Positions 36,014 to 45,962 are shown, counted from the stretch's first letter. The stretch: 64,000 bases of DNA from Hufsiella arboris (GCF_009834875.1 NZ_WVHT01000002.1:186001-250000), one strand, 5' to 3'. Translations and numbers: made by a program. Notes: generated by a model from the sequence alone, not told the origin.

Positions 36014-38377
36014 ATGATTTACCCTACCAATGCAGCTGATAAACTGGGTTTCACAGAAATTAAAGAACTATTACAAACATACTGCCTGAGTGATATGGGC
36101 GCCGGACTTGTTCAGAAAATACAGCCTATGAACAAATTCGACCAGATTTATAAATATCTCCGCCAGGCACACGAATTTAAGGAGATATTAAAAAACGATT
36201 CACCGCTGCCAATCCGCGACCTCTACAATATTAAGGTACTTGCCGAAAAGGCGCGGGTAGAAGGTGCATTCTTGAATGAAGAAGAATTTTTTCACATTCT
36301 TCTGTCATTAAACACAGTTTTTGCTGTCATCAATTATTTCAACGAACGCGGAGGACTTTATCCAAACCTCGAGGCGCTTTTTGAGCATCTTCCTGTAGAG
36401 AAAGGAATTGTAAAGCATATAGAAAATGTTATCGATCAAAAAGGGAAGATCAAACCGAATGCGTCGCGCGAACTGCAGGATCTCACATTTTCAATAGCGA
36501 AAGCCGAAAGTGAATCAAGAAAAAAGATCGATCAGATTTTTAAAAATGCCCGCGATAATAACTGGACGGCCGATGGTAATCTTACGATCAGAGACGGACG
36601 TTTGTGCATACCGCTGCTTGCTGAAAATAAGCGCAAAATAAAAGGATTTATACATGACGAGTCGGCCTCCGGGCAAACGGTTTATATGGAACCGGAAGAT
36701 GTGTTTGCCTTAAATAACCAGGTGCGCGACCTGGAGTTTGAGAAACGCCGTGAAATAATCAGGATACTTACCGTACTGACTGATTTGCTTCGCCCGTTTG
36801 TGCCGCTGCTGGTATCCTATCATGGTTTGCTGACTAAGTTTGACTTTGTTCGTGCAAAAGCGCTACTGGCGATAGACCTGGAGGCAGAAATGCCCGAACT
36901 TAAAAAAGAAGCAACTATCAATCTTGTTAACGCAAAACATCCGCTGCTGCTGCTGAATTTTAAAAAAGAGAATCAAACAGTCGTTCCCTTAAATGTTAAA
37001 ATTGATGAGACTGACCGGGTAATCGTAGTGTCAGGACCCAACGCGGGCGGAAAGTCCGTTTGTATGAAAACGGTTGGACTGCTGCAACTAATGGTTCAGG
37101 CAGGCTTGCTCATTCCGGCTGATTCGCATTCGAGTGTCGGTATCTTCCGACAGGTATTCGCAGATATCGGTGATGATCAATCGATAGAAAGCGACTTAAG
37201 TACCTACAGCGCGCATTTGTCAAAAATGAAATATTTCGTTGAACATTCAGATGCGAAAACACTGGTGTTGATTGATGAGTTCGGAACAGGAACCGACCCG
37301 CAATTTGGCGGCCCCATTGCTGAGGCTGTCCTCGAATCGCTGAACAGAAAGAAAATAAGAGGAGTGATAACTACTCACTATTCCAACTTGAAGGTTTTTG
37401 CCAACGCCAACGAAGGCCTGGAAAATGCATCGATGCTTTTTAATAATGTTGAAATGAAGCCGATGTATATTTTGGAGATGGGTAAACCCGGAAGCTCTTA
37501 TGCTTTCGAAATTGCACAAAAAATCGGGCTGCCACAGCAGGTTCTTCAGGCTGCCAAAAATAAAATTGGTGTCCAGCAAAAGAAAGTCGACACGTTGCTG
37601 GTTGATCTTGAGCGCGATAAAAAGGCACTTCTTGAATCAAAAATAGAGGTTGACAAAAAAGAACGCCGTTATAAGTCGTTACTCGAAGAGAACGAAAAAT
37701 TGAAAGCTTACCTGGAAGAGAATAAGAAAACGATTTTAAAAGATGCGAAGCTGCAGGCGCAAAATATTATCAGGGATGCCAACAAGCTCATCGAAAATAC
37801 GATCGCGGAAATAAAAAATACAAAAGCCGACAAAGAAAAAACGCAGGAATTACGAAATAACCTTCAGCACGAACTTAAAAAAAATGAGGTAAAAGAAGTT
37901 TCCAGGCAGAAAGCTGTAGAATCAGAGCTTCATCAGGGTGATTGGGTTAAAGTGCTTGAATCGGGCGCCGTAGGTATCGTTATGGATATAACTAAGGATA
38001 ATGTGATTTTGGCCATTGGTGAGCTTCGCTCAGTTGTTAAACGAAAAAGAGTCCAAAAGATCGAGTCAAGAGAGGTTCCCAAGGAAATCAGGAAATCATC
38101 TTATTCATCGCAGATATCTGATTCGATTGCCCAGTTTAAACCGGAGCTGGATGTCCGGGGGATGCGGGGAGAAGAAGCTCTTTATGAAATTGAAAAATAC
38201 CTGGATAAGTCGTTAATGATGGGCTTCCCGAGTATGAAGGTGATTCATGGGAAAGGTGACGGAATTTTAAGGAAGCTTATTCGTGACTATCTAAAAAAAT
38301 ATCCTCAGGTAACACGATTAGAGGATGAACATCTCGATCGCGGAGGCGACGGTATTACGTATGTGTATCTGGACTAG
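36014..38377 (+). CDS. mutS2: Endonuclease MutS2
   Basis: The 787-residue MutS2 lacks the mismatch-recognition domain. It has the clamp/lever region (1-300), the ABC ATPase with Walker A GPNAGGKSV (about 340-348) and Walker B LVLIDEFGTGTDP (about 418-430), a coiled-coil arm (about 520-640) and a C-terminal Smr domain with LDVRGMRGEEALYEIEKYLD and HGKGDGILR. Relatives suppress recombination or split stalled, collided ribosomes. It is the last recognised core gene before the accessory half of the window. Confidence 0.95.
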   Translation: MIYPTNAADKLGFTEIKELLQTYCLSDMGAGLVQKIQPMNKFDQIYKYLRQAHEFKEILKNDSPLPIRDLYNIKVLAEKARVEGAFLNEEEFFHILLSLNTVFAVINYFNERGGLYPNLEALFEHLPVEKGIVKHIENVIDQKGKIKPNASRELQDLTFSIAKAESESRKKIDQIFKNARDNNWTADGNLTIRDGRLCIPLLAENKRKIKGFIHDESASGQTVYMEPEDVFALNNQVRDLEFEKRREIIRILTVLTDLLRPFVPLLVSYHGLLTKFDFVRAKALLAIDLEAEMPELKKEATINLVNAKHPLLLLNFKKENQTVVPLNVKIDETDRVIVVSGPNAGGKSVCMKTVGLLQLMVQAGLLIPADSHSSVGIFRQVFADIGDDQSIESDLSTYSAHLSKMKYFVEHSDAKTLVLIDEFGTGTDPQFGGPIAEAVLESLNRKKIRGVITTHYSNLKVFANANEGLENASMLFNNVEMKPMYILEMGKPGSSYAFEIAQKIGLPQQVLQAAKNKIGVQQKKVDTLLVDLERDKKALLESKIEVDKKERRYKSLLEENEKLKAYLEENKKTILKDAKLQAQNIIRDANKLIENTIAEIKNTKADKEKTQELRNNLQHELKKNEVKEVSRQKAVESELHQGDWVKVLESGAVGIVMDITKDNVILAIGELRSVVKRKRVQKIESREVPKEIRKSSYSSQISDSIAQFKPELDVRGMRGEEALYEIEKYLDKSLMMGFPSMKVIHGKGDGILRKLIRDYLKKYPQVTRLEDEHLDRGGDGITYVYLD

Positions 38378-38513
38378 TTTTGTTAAGTAATTCATAGATG
38401 ATAATTTGAAACGAAAGGTATAAATGATTTGGCGATCGTAGAACACAGAAGACGGTGAATTTCGCGTGTGTTTGTTTTTATACATTTTGCAGATAGTCTT
38501 TATAACCAGTTAT

Positions 38514-39743
38514 TCACCTCTCCGGATAACCACTTACGTCAACCAGCCGAAACCCTTGGCGCAACAGTTCATTAAAAGTTTGCTGGTACTTCGTACTGTC
38601 AAGCCGGTGGCGTGCCTGCCATGGGATATCCAGGGGTTTATCCCAGATGGCAGCATAAAAATCCACATCTCCGACCTTATAGCCGCAGACCTGGCGCAGG
38701 CCGAATCCATCGGCCAGCATTTGATCGAAAGTTTGCTGGTATTGGTCGGCTGTCAGCCGGTGGCGGGCCTGCCATTCGGCTCCCGGTATCTGCTCCCATA
38801 TTCCTGCATAGAAATCCTGCCCGCCGACTGCATAACCTGAGATGTGAATGAGCCTGAAACCTTGGTTAAGCAATTCATCGAATACCTTCTGGTATTGGTC
38901 AGCTGTTAATGCGTGTCTTGCCTGCCAGGGATTACTGTCAACCTGTTCCCAGATCGCCGCATAGTGATCTGAGTTATTAAGCTGGTAGCCGCTTACTTTA
39001 ACCAGCTTGTAGCCTTCACTGATTAGCTGGTCAAATGCTTGTTGGTATTCAGCAGCGCTTAATCCGTGCCGGGCTTCGAAAGGGGGGCCTTCGCGCTGTT
39101 CCCAGATTGCTGCATACCGGTCGATGCCGTTAATATCATAGCCCGAAACATGAACTAACCGGAAACCTGTATTCAGCATCTGAATGAAGATTTGCTGATA
39201 TTGCGTCGAAGTCATCCCATGGCGGGCTTGCCAGGGAGCACCTTCTTTCAGCTGCCAGATACCGGTATAAAGGCCGCCATCGGGTGGCGAAGATAATCCG
39301 CCGGCCTGGGTACATGCGATTTCCCCATTATCCGGGTTGATGGAACATTTTCCTGAAAGCAGTACGAAGGTCACTTCGGCATCGTTTTCCATTCTCTTGT
39401 TTCCAAAAAAACCAACTGAAAAACCGTTGCCCTCGGTGTCGCCTGCAGGCTCGACAGAACAGCTGTACGAGTTAGAGCCGACAAAGGGGTTATCCCAATG
39501 CATGACTACTTTCATCTGCGGTGTATGCGTACCGAATTCAGCAGCGGGTATTATAAATGAGACGGTTCCTTCAGTCCCGGTCAGAAAACCGTTTGATTCT
39601 GACTCCCATTCATCGGAAAATCCAACCAGATCACCAGGTCGGATAGACCAAACCCCATGATCGAGATCTTGCTGCACGAGTTCGAGTGCTACATTTGTGC
39701 GCGTCCGGTTTTGAAAAAAAACATGGGTTGATCTTGCTGCCAT
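38514..39743 (-). CDS. Aegerolysin-like domain fused to five BTRD1-type tandem repeats
   Basis: The 409-residue protein starts at the ATG at 39743; the longer frame to 39917 adds an unconvincing N-terminus. Residues 1-150 form a beta-sandwich with LDHGVW, ESNGFLTGTEGTVSF and HWDNPFVGSNSYS, recalling aegerolysin/ET79-like membrane-binding proteins. Residues about 160-409 are five repeats of 45-51 residues, each with YAAIWEQ, PWQARHxLTAxxYQQxFDxL and GFRLVxVSGY, which fits Pfam 'bacterial tandem repeat domain 1'. No signal peptide is seen. Known aegerolysins bind lipids and recruit MACPF pore formers; a CDC-like pore protein is encoded 16 kb away. Function here is inference. Confidence 0.65.
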   Translation of the reverse strand: MAARSTHVFFQNRTRTNVALELVQQDLDHGVWSIRPGDLVGFSDEWESESNGFLTGTEGTVSFIIPAAEFGTHTPQMKVVMHWDNPFVGSNSYSCSVEPAGDTEGNGFSVGFFGNKRMENDAEVTFVLLSGKCSINPDNGEIACTQAGGLSSPPDGGLYTGIWQLKEGAPWQARHGMTSTQYQQIFIQMLNTGFRLVHVSGYDINGIDRYAAIWEQREGPPFEARHGLSAAEYQQAFDQLISEGYKLVKVSGYQLNNSDHYAAIWEQVDSNPWQARHALTADQYQKVFDELLNQGFRLIHISGYAVGGQDFYAGIWEQIPGAEWQARHRLTADQYQQTFDQMLADGFGLRQVCGYKVGDVDFYAAIWDKPLDIPWQARHRLDSTKYQQTFNELLRQGFRLVDVSGYPER

Positions 39744-40012
39744 TGCAATCTGATTTTGAATGTACTGAGAATACTGAGCGAAAAATTCAGAATTGAAGAC
39801 AATTAAAACTACAAAAAAATGATGGTTAGGCTCGCAACTTTTTTTGATTAACTGCGGACGAAAATTGAGCCTGGAGTCAATTTTCATGCAGATGGTTGTG
39901 TTTGCAAGGGCAGACAAGGTTTCCGGTTTAAGTTTACACTTTAATAAGATATCCTTCGCCTGCCGTAATTGAGTTTCTAAATTAAAACTTGGGAAGATAG
40001 TATCTAGCGTTA

Positions 40013-41096
40013 TTAGCTCACCGAAAATAGCTCTATTTTTTCCTCTCTGCCTTTTAACTGACTTTCTCCGAGCGATTTTGTCTTGTACGAATTGGGCCCA
40101 AGCGTTTTTAGAAGATCGCCGGATATGATAATTTCGGAATTAAATTGGTTGCATAGTGCCTGTATACGGGCTGTCGTATTCAGGACGTCACCTGTAAAAA
40201 TGATTTCTTTTTTGAGTACTCCAATTTCACCGGTAGTAACCTTTCCACAATGAAATCCAGCTTTAAATGACGGTACTAATCCAAATCTTTTTTCGTACTT
40301 CCCAGCTTGTGACGCTAAAGACTCTTTCATAGCAAAAAAAGCAACGTATGCAATTGTTGTTTTTAATACCAGTCTTTAGTTTCCATGTGACTATCATTTC
40401 ATCTCCCGCATATTGATAAATCTCACCTGCATAGTCGATAACCGGTCCGGACAGATCAGAAAAATATTCTTTTAACATTTCAAAGTACCTGACATGACCT
40501 ATATTTTCAGCGATCGTTGTAGATGATTTCATATCAAGGAACATAAATATTCTCTCCTCTTCCGCCGGGCTGTGATATTTACCCAAAAAGAAATTACTTA
40601 ATGCGCCATGACCGATGCTTTCACTTACCTCAGTATAAAATTGTATAACCAAAATTATTGCCGCGATATATAGAATAACACTTAACAGCGAATAATTAGT
40701 AAAGAAGGCATATGCGCGTGACCAGAAATCCTGACGGATGATCGCTGCAGGCATATCATTCGAAGTTCCGATGAATGTAGCGACAAGAAATAATAGAATT
40801 ATGAGCAGGTAAATAAAAGATTTATATAGAATCTTTTCAGCGAAGCTGTTTTTGATGAGCCATTTGCTGAAATAGACAGTCTCTAATATGCCGATCAGGA
40901 TACCGGTTATTAATGCGCATAGCGGGATGATGATAATATTCCTTGTAAAAATGTAACTGTTGCCCGTGGATGGGTAATGCGTCATATCGCCTAATAAGCC
41001 TTTTTCCAGCAGGATATAGATAATGCTGAATATCAGCCACATTAAAGCGAAGGGAATAACGCGTGAAGTATTCCTACTGGCTTTTGGTGACAGCAT
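40013..41096 (-). pseudogene. Class III adenylate/guanylate cyclase with one-base frameshift
   Basis: The first frame (41096-40263) has six hydrophobic helices and the start of a class III cyclase domain: FMFLDMKSSTTIAE (metal Asp) and GEIYQYAGDEMIVTW. The second frame (40330-40013) continues it with FKAGFHCGKVTTGEIG and TGDVLNTTARIQALC. The break is at seven A (40334-40340; T7 in the sense strand). Removing one base joins them as CIRCFFAMKESL, the expected sequence. So the gene is either truly broken, an assembly error, or read by slippage. An intact product would be a membrane-bound cyclase of about 360 residues making a cyclic nucleotide. Confidence 0.8.
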
Positions 41097-41293
41097 TGAA
41101 ATAAGTGGTTAATAATAACAATTTATTATTCTTCACGGATATCTGCAACCTGCTTTTTTATTGCGTGACTTGAAGACCGAAAAAGGATTCCCGGTGATTG
41201 AGGTGAAGACTTGCCAGAATTACTGCCTTACAAGGAAAATTTGAAGGTTGTTTTGTTGGTAGCCTTAAAATTTGAACGTCAGCTATTATTAAA

Positions 41294-42571
41294 TTAGATC
41301 CCTTCAGTATTTAATGCCGGCTCGTTTTTAGCCGCTGCAACCATCGCAGTTTTCCTTTTCACAATTCTGTTTACACGGTAAATCAGCCAGATGCTCAATG
41401 CGCAAACACCTACTACTACATAACCAACCCAATTGTAATGGATCAGTGGGCTGAACTTAGTTGGCTGAACGACGATCGCACCTGCAATAGCGGCGGCGAT
41501 GCCACCTGCAATTTGCTGCAATGAGGAATTTATACTCATAAATGCACCGCGGTCCTGCATGTCGGGTACAGCACTTGTTAAAGCCGACGAGGGTATCATT
41601 CTGCTTAAAATTCCCATCATCATCAATATGTTAAACACTATGACAAGCCATAATGGTGTTACGGAAAGGTTAGTATATAAAAGGCAAATAATCATTAACC
41701 ATACCGTAGCTGCGGCGAATATCTTAAACTTATCGGTCTTGTCGCTTAACCTGCCGACCAGGGGCATGATGATTAGTGAACTGATCCCTGAGATCATAAA
41801 TAAAACAGGTAATTGACTGGTAGTAACGTGTAAATTGTTGATTGCAAAAGCGCTGCCGAAGGGCATCATCATAAAACCGCCGATTGAAAGAAACGCAGTA
41901 GCTAGAAATCCCACACGGTAATCTGGCTTAATAACCGTTTGTTTTAAGTGCATGAATACCGATTCATTATGTTGAAGTGCCAGGTGTTGTATAATTGGTT
42001 TCAACTTCAGGGATATAACTATTGCAACGATACAGGCCAGAGATGCTACCATCAGAAACGGGGCCTCCCAGCCCCAGGCGTTAGCGATGTACAAACCGAT
42101 AGGTATACCCAAAACCTGGCTTGCGCCGAATCCCATTTGTATAAAACCCATTACACGGCCTCTTTGCTGCAAGCTAAAAAGATCAGTGATAATAGCAAGC
42201 GAAATAGAGCCAATTACGCCGCCAAAAAGCCCTGTGATGATACGGGCGGCTAGCAAAACGTAATAGGAGTGAGCCAGTCCGCAGAAAAATGTACCTGCTA
42301 TAAATCCGACATAAAAGAACAGCAAAAGTTTCTTGCGATCGAATTTATCAGCAAAGCCCGCGGTGATCAGACCCGAGATACCGGCACTAAAAGCATAGGC
42401 AGAAACTGCAAATCCAAATGCGGAAGGTTTTAGGTTCAGCGACTTCATGAGCATATCCCCCAAGGGAGACATCACCATAAAGTCTAGTATAACGGTAAAC
42501 TGTGTGACCGCTAAAATAAGTATGACGAATTTTTGGTAGCTGGTAAATGGCGCGGTCGTGTTGTTTTCCAT
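41294..42571 (-). CDS. Major facilitator superfamily transporter
   Basis: The 425-residue inner-membrane carrier has about 12 hydrophobic helices. The MFS motif between helices 2 and 3 is visible as GFADKFDRKKLL (about 70-81), and helix 5 carries the GASQVLGIPIGLYIA-type sequence of drug/H+ antiporters. It most resembles multidrug or sugar efflux carriers (Bcr/AraJ-like), but substrate cannot be told. It is a single minus-strand gene bordering the left copy of the duplicated block. Confidence 0.88.
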   Translation of the reverse strand: MENNTTAPFTSYQKFVILILAVTQFTVILDFMVMSPLGDMLMKSLNLKPSAFGFAVSAYAFSAGISGLITAGFADKFDRKKLLLFFYVGFIAGTFFCGLAHSYYVLLAARIITGLFGGVIGSISLAIITDLFSLQQRGRVMGFIQMGFGASQVLGIPIGLYIANAWGWEAPFLMVASLACIVAIVISLKLKPIIQHLALQHNESVFMHLKQTVIKPDYRVGFLATAFLSIGGFMMMPFGSAFAINNLHVTTSQLPVLFMISGISSLIIMPLVGRLSDKTDKFKIFAAATVWLMIICLLYTNLSVTPLWLVIVFNILMMMGILSRMIPSSALTSAVPDMQDRGAFMSINSSLQQIAGGIAAAIAGAIVVQPTKFSPLIHYNWVGYVVVGVCALSIWLIYRVNRIVKRKTAMVAAAKNEPALNTEGI

Positions 42572-42854
42572 ATGTTTAGTCTAATTCACATCTGTTGAAA
42601 GAAGAAGGACCTCATTGTATCTCAAAGCTTGTGAAATAATCCTCAGCATACAATAGTCTGTCAGATAAAATAGATTTAATTCACAAAAAAGTCGCGGCTA
42701 TCGTCTTTAGTCATTACGGAAAAAAGGATAGATTTTTGATCGAATTCTATTGAACTAGTCTATTCGATAATACCGTTTGTAAATGCAGAACCTTCTTGAA
42801 GCAGTGGGTTTAGCATCCTCGATAAATGAAATAGCGAAATAATGTGTTCTTTTT

Positions 42855-43434
42855 CGACGGGGAGAGGCGGCGTTAAACCGGATGGGGCAGGGAAACCTGC
42901 GATTTGTGGTTTTGGTTGCCAAACGTTACCAGAATCTGGGTATGTCGCTGATGGATCCGATCAAGGAAGGGAATGAGGGGTTGATCCGGGCGGCGCGCAG
43001 GTTTGACAATACGCGTGGATTTAAGTTTATTTCGTTTGCGGTTTGGTGGATACGCCAGGCGATTTTAAGTGCGCTCTGCCGGTATCAGCGGACGATCCGT
43101 TTACTGATGCACCGACAAGGCCTGCTGAGCAAAGCGAGAAAGATGTCCGCAGCGCTTGAAATGCAGCTGGAACGTACTCGTACAGAGGAAGAGCTTGCCG
43201 GTCTGATGGAGTTGGATGGTGAGTTTTGAATTTATAGAGAACGACGCGAGAATTCAGCTGGTGAAGAATTTGCTAAGGCGGCTGACCCCGAGAGAACGTT
43301 CGGTCGTAGAGTTAAGCTACGGGTTAACCGGGGGGTAATGTCTTACCTGCGCCGAGATTGCATTAGGGCTGGGTGTTTCAACCGAAAGGGTGAGGAAGCT
43401 GAGGGCGGCGGCCTTAGGTAAAATGGTGCGTTGA
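42855..43434 (+). pseudogene. RpoD-like sigma factor pseudogene (left copy)
   Basis: A decayed copy of the intact sigma gene at 60777-61604. Homology begins abruptly near 42855, so region 1.2 and the start are missing. An internal 116-base deletion (after 43217) removes the end of region 3 and shifts the frame, giving TGA at 43227-43229. A C-to-T change also makes TAA inside region 4 (near 43337). The copied core still reads GNLRFVVLVAKRYQNLGM and FKFISFAVWWIRQAILSALC. It cannot encode a working sigma factor. Confidence 0.88.
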
Positions 43435-43457
43435 GTGTTTTTTAACGGTTTTGGTTC

Positions 43458-44588
43458 TCAAAAACTGACTTTCAGGCGAAGTCCTCCTTGTGTCAGGTTT
43501 ACCTGGTGTTCAGAAAATTTACTGAATGGTATTTTAACGAACGGCTCGATAGAAATGGTGTTTTTCGATGTGAGTTTTTGGTCAAAACCTATTGCAATGT
43601 TGTATAAACCAAAATTACGATAGTCTTCAAGCTGGTTCTTTGCAACGGATTCGGAGCTGACTGAACTGGTTGTTACTGCCTGTGTTTGGGTATTTCCGCT
43701 CGCATCTACGAATGTGCTGACGCCCGTCGATTGGCTCGTATACTCAAGGGACTGCTCCTGGGAGGTTACGGCGAAAGCCGAAACACCCAGACGGGCATAT
43801 ACTTTAGATGTCAGATGATATTGAATTTCCAGCGGGATGTCTATTCCCCTCATTGTAGCCGTGGTGCTGCTCAACATTCGGCCGGATCGCAAAGCGGCGT
43901 AGTCCGGTGTGATTTTTTTTGCTCCTCCCAGTTCCGAGTAATAAAGTCCTGTACTGAGAGATAACTTCTTGCTGACCTTGTAGCTTAACTGGGTGCCGAT
44001 ATTCAGGTCCATTTTTGAACGGCTGTCGATCCCTTGGCCGACAGCCAGCCCAAAGGACCAGGCACGGGGTTTTGAACTTTTGCCGGTGGCGTTTCGGGGT
44101 TCTTCAACCGGCCTTGAAAACGGCGTTTTTTCAATATTGGTAGCATCAGCGGGTGCATTGGAAGTGGTAAAAGGACGGGCAATAACGAATGATGTTTGTC
44201 TAACCTGCGGTAAAGCAATTCCGGCACTGCCTGCCATCGGCAGCAATTGCCTGTTTCCGGACAATGAGGATAGGTGTTTTGATGAATTAAACGGGGTGAT
44301 GCTTGCTATGACACGTGGAGTTATATCTTCCGCTTCACCGATAACAAGCTTGTTTTGTCGTTCTTCGGTTTTATGACTTAGTTTTTCGACTGTTTGCTGA
44401 GAGTTATTTATTTGCACGTAGGTTCCAATGCCTACCAGCAGAATGGCAGCTGCTATACTTACTCTGCGCCATAAAATTAAAAGACGGCGTTTTTTCTCCC
44501 TTTTCTTGAAGTCTTCCCAGGCACCTGGCCTGTATCCAAAATCAAGCGAAGCCAGCTCTTCTTTCAAATGATCTGTTATTTCGTCCAT
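43458..44588 (-). CDS. Membrane-anchored outer-membrane beta-barrel-like protein (left copy)
   Basis: The 376-residue protein has a short charged N-terminal segment (1-38), a single hydrophobic helix (about 39-57, RRVSIAAAILLVGIGTYVQ), a Ser/Thr/Pro-rich linker to about 170, and a C-terminal beta-barrel-like domain ending in Phe (GGLRLKVSF). This layout, placed 3' of and overlapping (13 bases) an ECF-type sigma gene, suggests an anti-sigma-like partner with an envelope sensor domain. It shares about 95% identity with the copy at 61628-62758: 17 differences in the first 185 residues but only 3 in the rest. Confidence 0.75.
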   Translation of the reverse strand: MDEITDHLKEELASLDFGYRPGAWEDFKKREKKRRLLILWRRVSIAAAILLVGIGTYVQINNSQQTVEKLSHKTEERQNKLVIGEAEDITPRVIASITPFNSSKHLSSLSGNRQLLPMAGSAGIALPQVRQTSFVIARPFTTSNAPADATNIEKTPFSRPVEEPRNATGKSSKPRAWSFGLAVGQGIDSRSKMDLNIGTQLSYKVSKKLSLSTGLYYSELGGAKKITPDYAALRSGRMLSSTTATMRGIDIPLEIQYHLTSKVYARLGVSAFAVTSQEQSLEYTSQSTGVSTFVDASGNTQTQAVTTSSVSSESVAKNQLEDYRNFGLYNIAIGFDQKLTSKNTISIEPFVKIPFSKFSEHQVNLTQGGLRLKVSF

Positions 44589-45205
44589 ACCGCTGAATAG
44601 TTGGTTTGTTGATGATAAAGTGTACGCAGGCGGGCTTTAGCTCTGGCAAGGTAGGTGCGGCTGTGGCTGGCCGTGATACTTAGTTCAGCGGCTATTTCTT
44701 CGTGGCTGAATCCTTCGATTTCATACAGGTTGAAGATGACACGTTGCAGCTGCGGTAGTTCCTCGAGTAATTTCAGGACATCCGCTGCATTCATTTTGTC
44801 AATGACTGTGAGATGTTCCGCCACCGGGTGAAGCTCTGTCAATTCTACAACGGGAAACTGATTTTTATCGATACGAAGAAAATCGATGACAGTTCGGGAT
44901 GCTATTTTCGCCATCCAGCCCTTAAACGCGGCCATGAGCTTTGCCGGATCTTCAGGATGCTGAAAGCTCCGCAGTTTTCTGAATATTTTTATATAACTGT
45001 CATTCACTAATTCTTCCACGTTTTGTATGTCGCTGGTGTATCGCCTGATAACGCCGGTCAGATAGCCGTAAAAAGATTTATAAATCCATTCCCGGCAGGA
45101 TTCATCATTACTTAAACAGCCGGCGATGATTTCATCCAGCGTTTTGATCGGTTTGATCACCCGTTCTTTATCGCGAAATTTTAAAAAAATGGCTGCGGCT
45201 TTCAT
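44576..45205 (-). CDS. ECF-like RNA polymerase sigma factor (left copy)
   Basis: The 209-residue sigma-70 family protein has region 2 (VEELVNDSYIKIFRKLRSF and AFKGWMAKIASRTVIDFLR, about 65-110) and region 4 helix-turn-helix (FSHEEIAAELSITASHSRTY, about 170-189). It lacks regions 1 and 3, as in ECF sigmas. It overlaps the downstream barrel-protein gene by 13 bases, the usual sigma/anti-sigma arrangement. Only five residues differ from the copy at 62746-63375, so both are probably functional or very recently duplicated. Confidence 0.9.
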   Translation of the reverse strand: MKAAAIFLKFRDKERVIKPIKTLDEIIAGCLSNDESCREWIYKSFYGYLTGVIRRYTSDIQNVEELVNDSYIKIFRKLRSFQHPEDPAKLMAAFKGWMAKIASRTVIDFLRIDKNQFPVVELTELHPVAEHLTVIDKMNAADVLKLLEELPQLQRVIFNLYEIEGFSHEEIAAELSITASHSRTYLARAKARLRTLYHQQTNYSAVWTK

Positions 45206-45254
45206 TCATCTGAAAGCTGCCCGCCGTTTTGGACGGACAGCCTGTATCGGTAGA

Positions 45255-45962
45255 TTATTTATTGTTTATCACTTGCAGGGATAGTTTGGTGCTGTCGGTC
45301 TTAGCGCGCAGTCCCTTCGCCAGTATGGTATAAATTTTTCCTTTTTCAATTTTTACTTTTTCAATTTTTGCCAGTACTTCGGTTTTCCCGTTCTCACGAA
45401 TTTCAAAGGTCTTCTCAGTGCCGGGTGCTGCCGTTGAAAAGGCTGACGTTTTCTTAAAATCAGCTTTTTTTACAAAGAGCGTGTCGGTACCCGCGATGTT
45501 CAGGTCAAGACTTCCCGCATCGGGACTCAGGTTGATAAAGCGGATTTTAGCCTGGTCTGTCTTAGGATCTGAAAGGTCGTCTTCGGTTAATAAGGTGCTT
45601 TCTTTTGACGGTACGTCGACAACGAAGAGCGAGTAATAAGTGCCATTCTTTAACGCATTAGTCGATTTTGCAAACTGCCTGGTTGAATCTTTTTTGGTAA
45701 CACTGAATTCATAGCTGCCTGGCTGTATAACCCCGTATGCAAGGGCTGTTCCGTAAGTCAGCCGTGCATGGTTGGCTTTAGAGCCGTTAATGACGAAAGT
45801 CAGTTCGGATGTGCCGGGAGCTGCATGCACGATGGAGATCGCGGAAGATGGAGGGTTATCGGCATCGTTGTTGTTTTTACAGGAACCGGCCAGTAAAGCG
45901 ATAGCAGCCAGACCTAAAATTGGTTTTTTCAACAGAGAGGAAACGGTCGTAAAATTTCTCAT
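45255..45962 (-). CDS. DUF4397 domain lipoprotein (left copy)
   Basis: The 235-residue protein has a lipoprotein signal (IALLAGSC, Cys about residue 28) and DUF4397 beta-domains starting ISIVHAAPGTSELTFVING, with a second one near RFINLSPDAGSLDLNIAG. DUF4397 domains occur in surface and adhesion-like proteins; function is unknown. It precedes the ECF sigma gene by 49 bases and may be in the same transcript. A near-identical copy enters the right edge of the window. Confidence 0.85.
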   Translation of the reverse strand: MRNFTTVSSLLKKPILGLAAIALLAGSCKNNNDADNPPSSAISIVHAAPGTSELTFVINGSKANHARLTYGTALAYGVIQPGSYEFSVTKKDSTRQFAKSTNALKNGTYYSLFVVDVPSKESTLLTEDDLSDPKTDQAKIRFINLSPDAGSLDLNIAGTDTLFVKKADFKKTSAFSTAAPGTEKTFEIRENGKTEVLAKIEKVKIEKGKIYTILAKGLRAKTDSTKLSLQVINNK

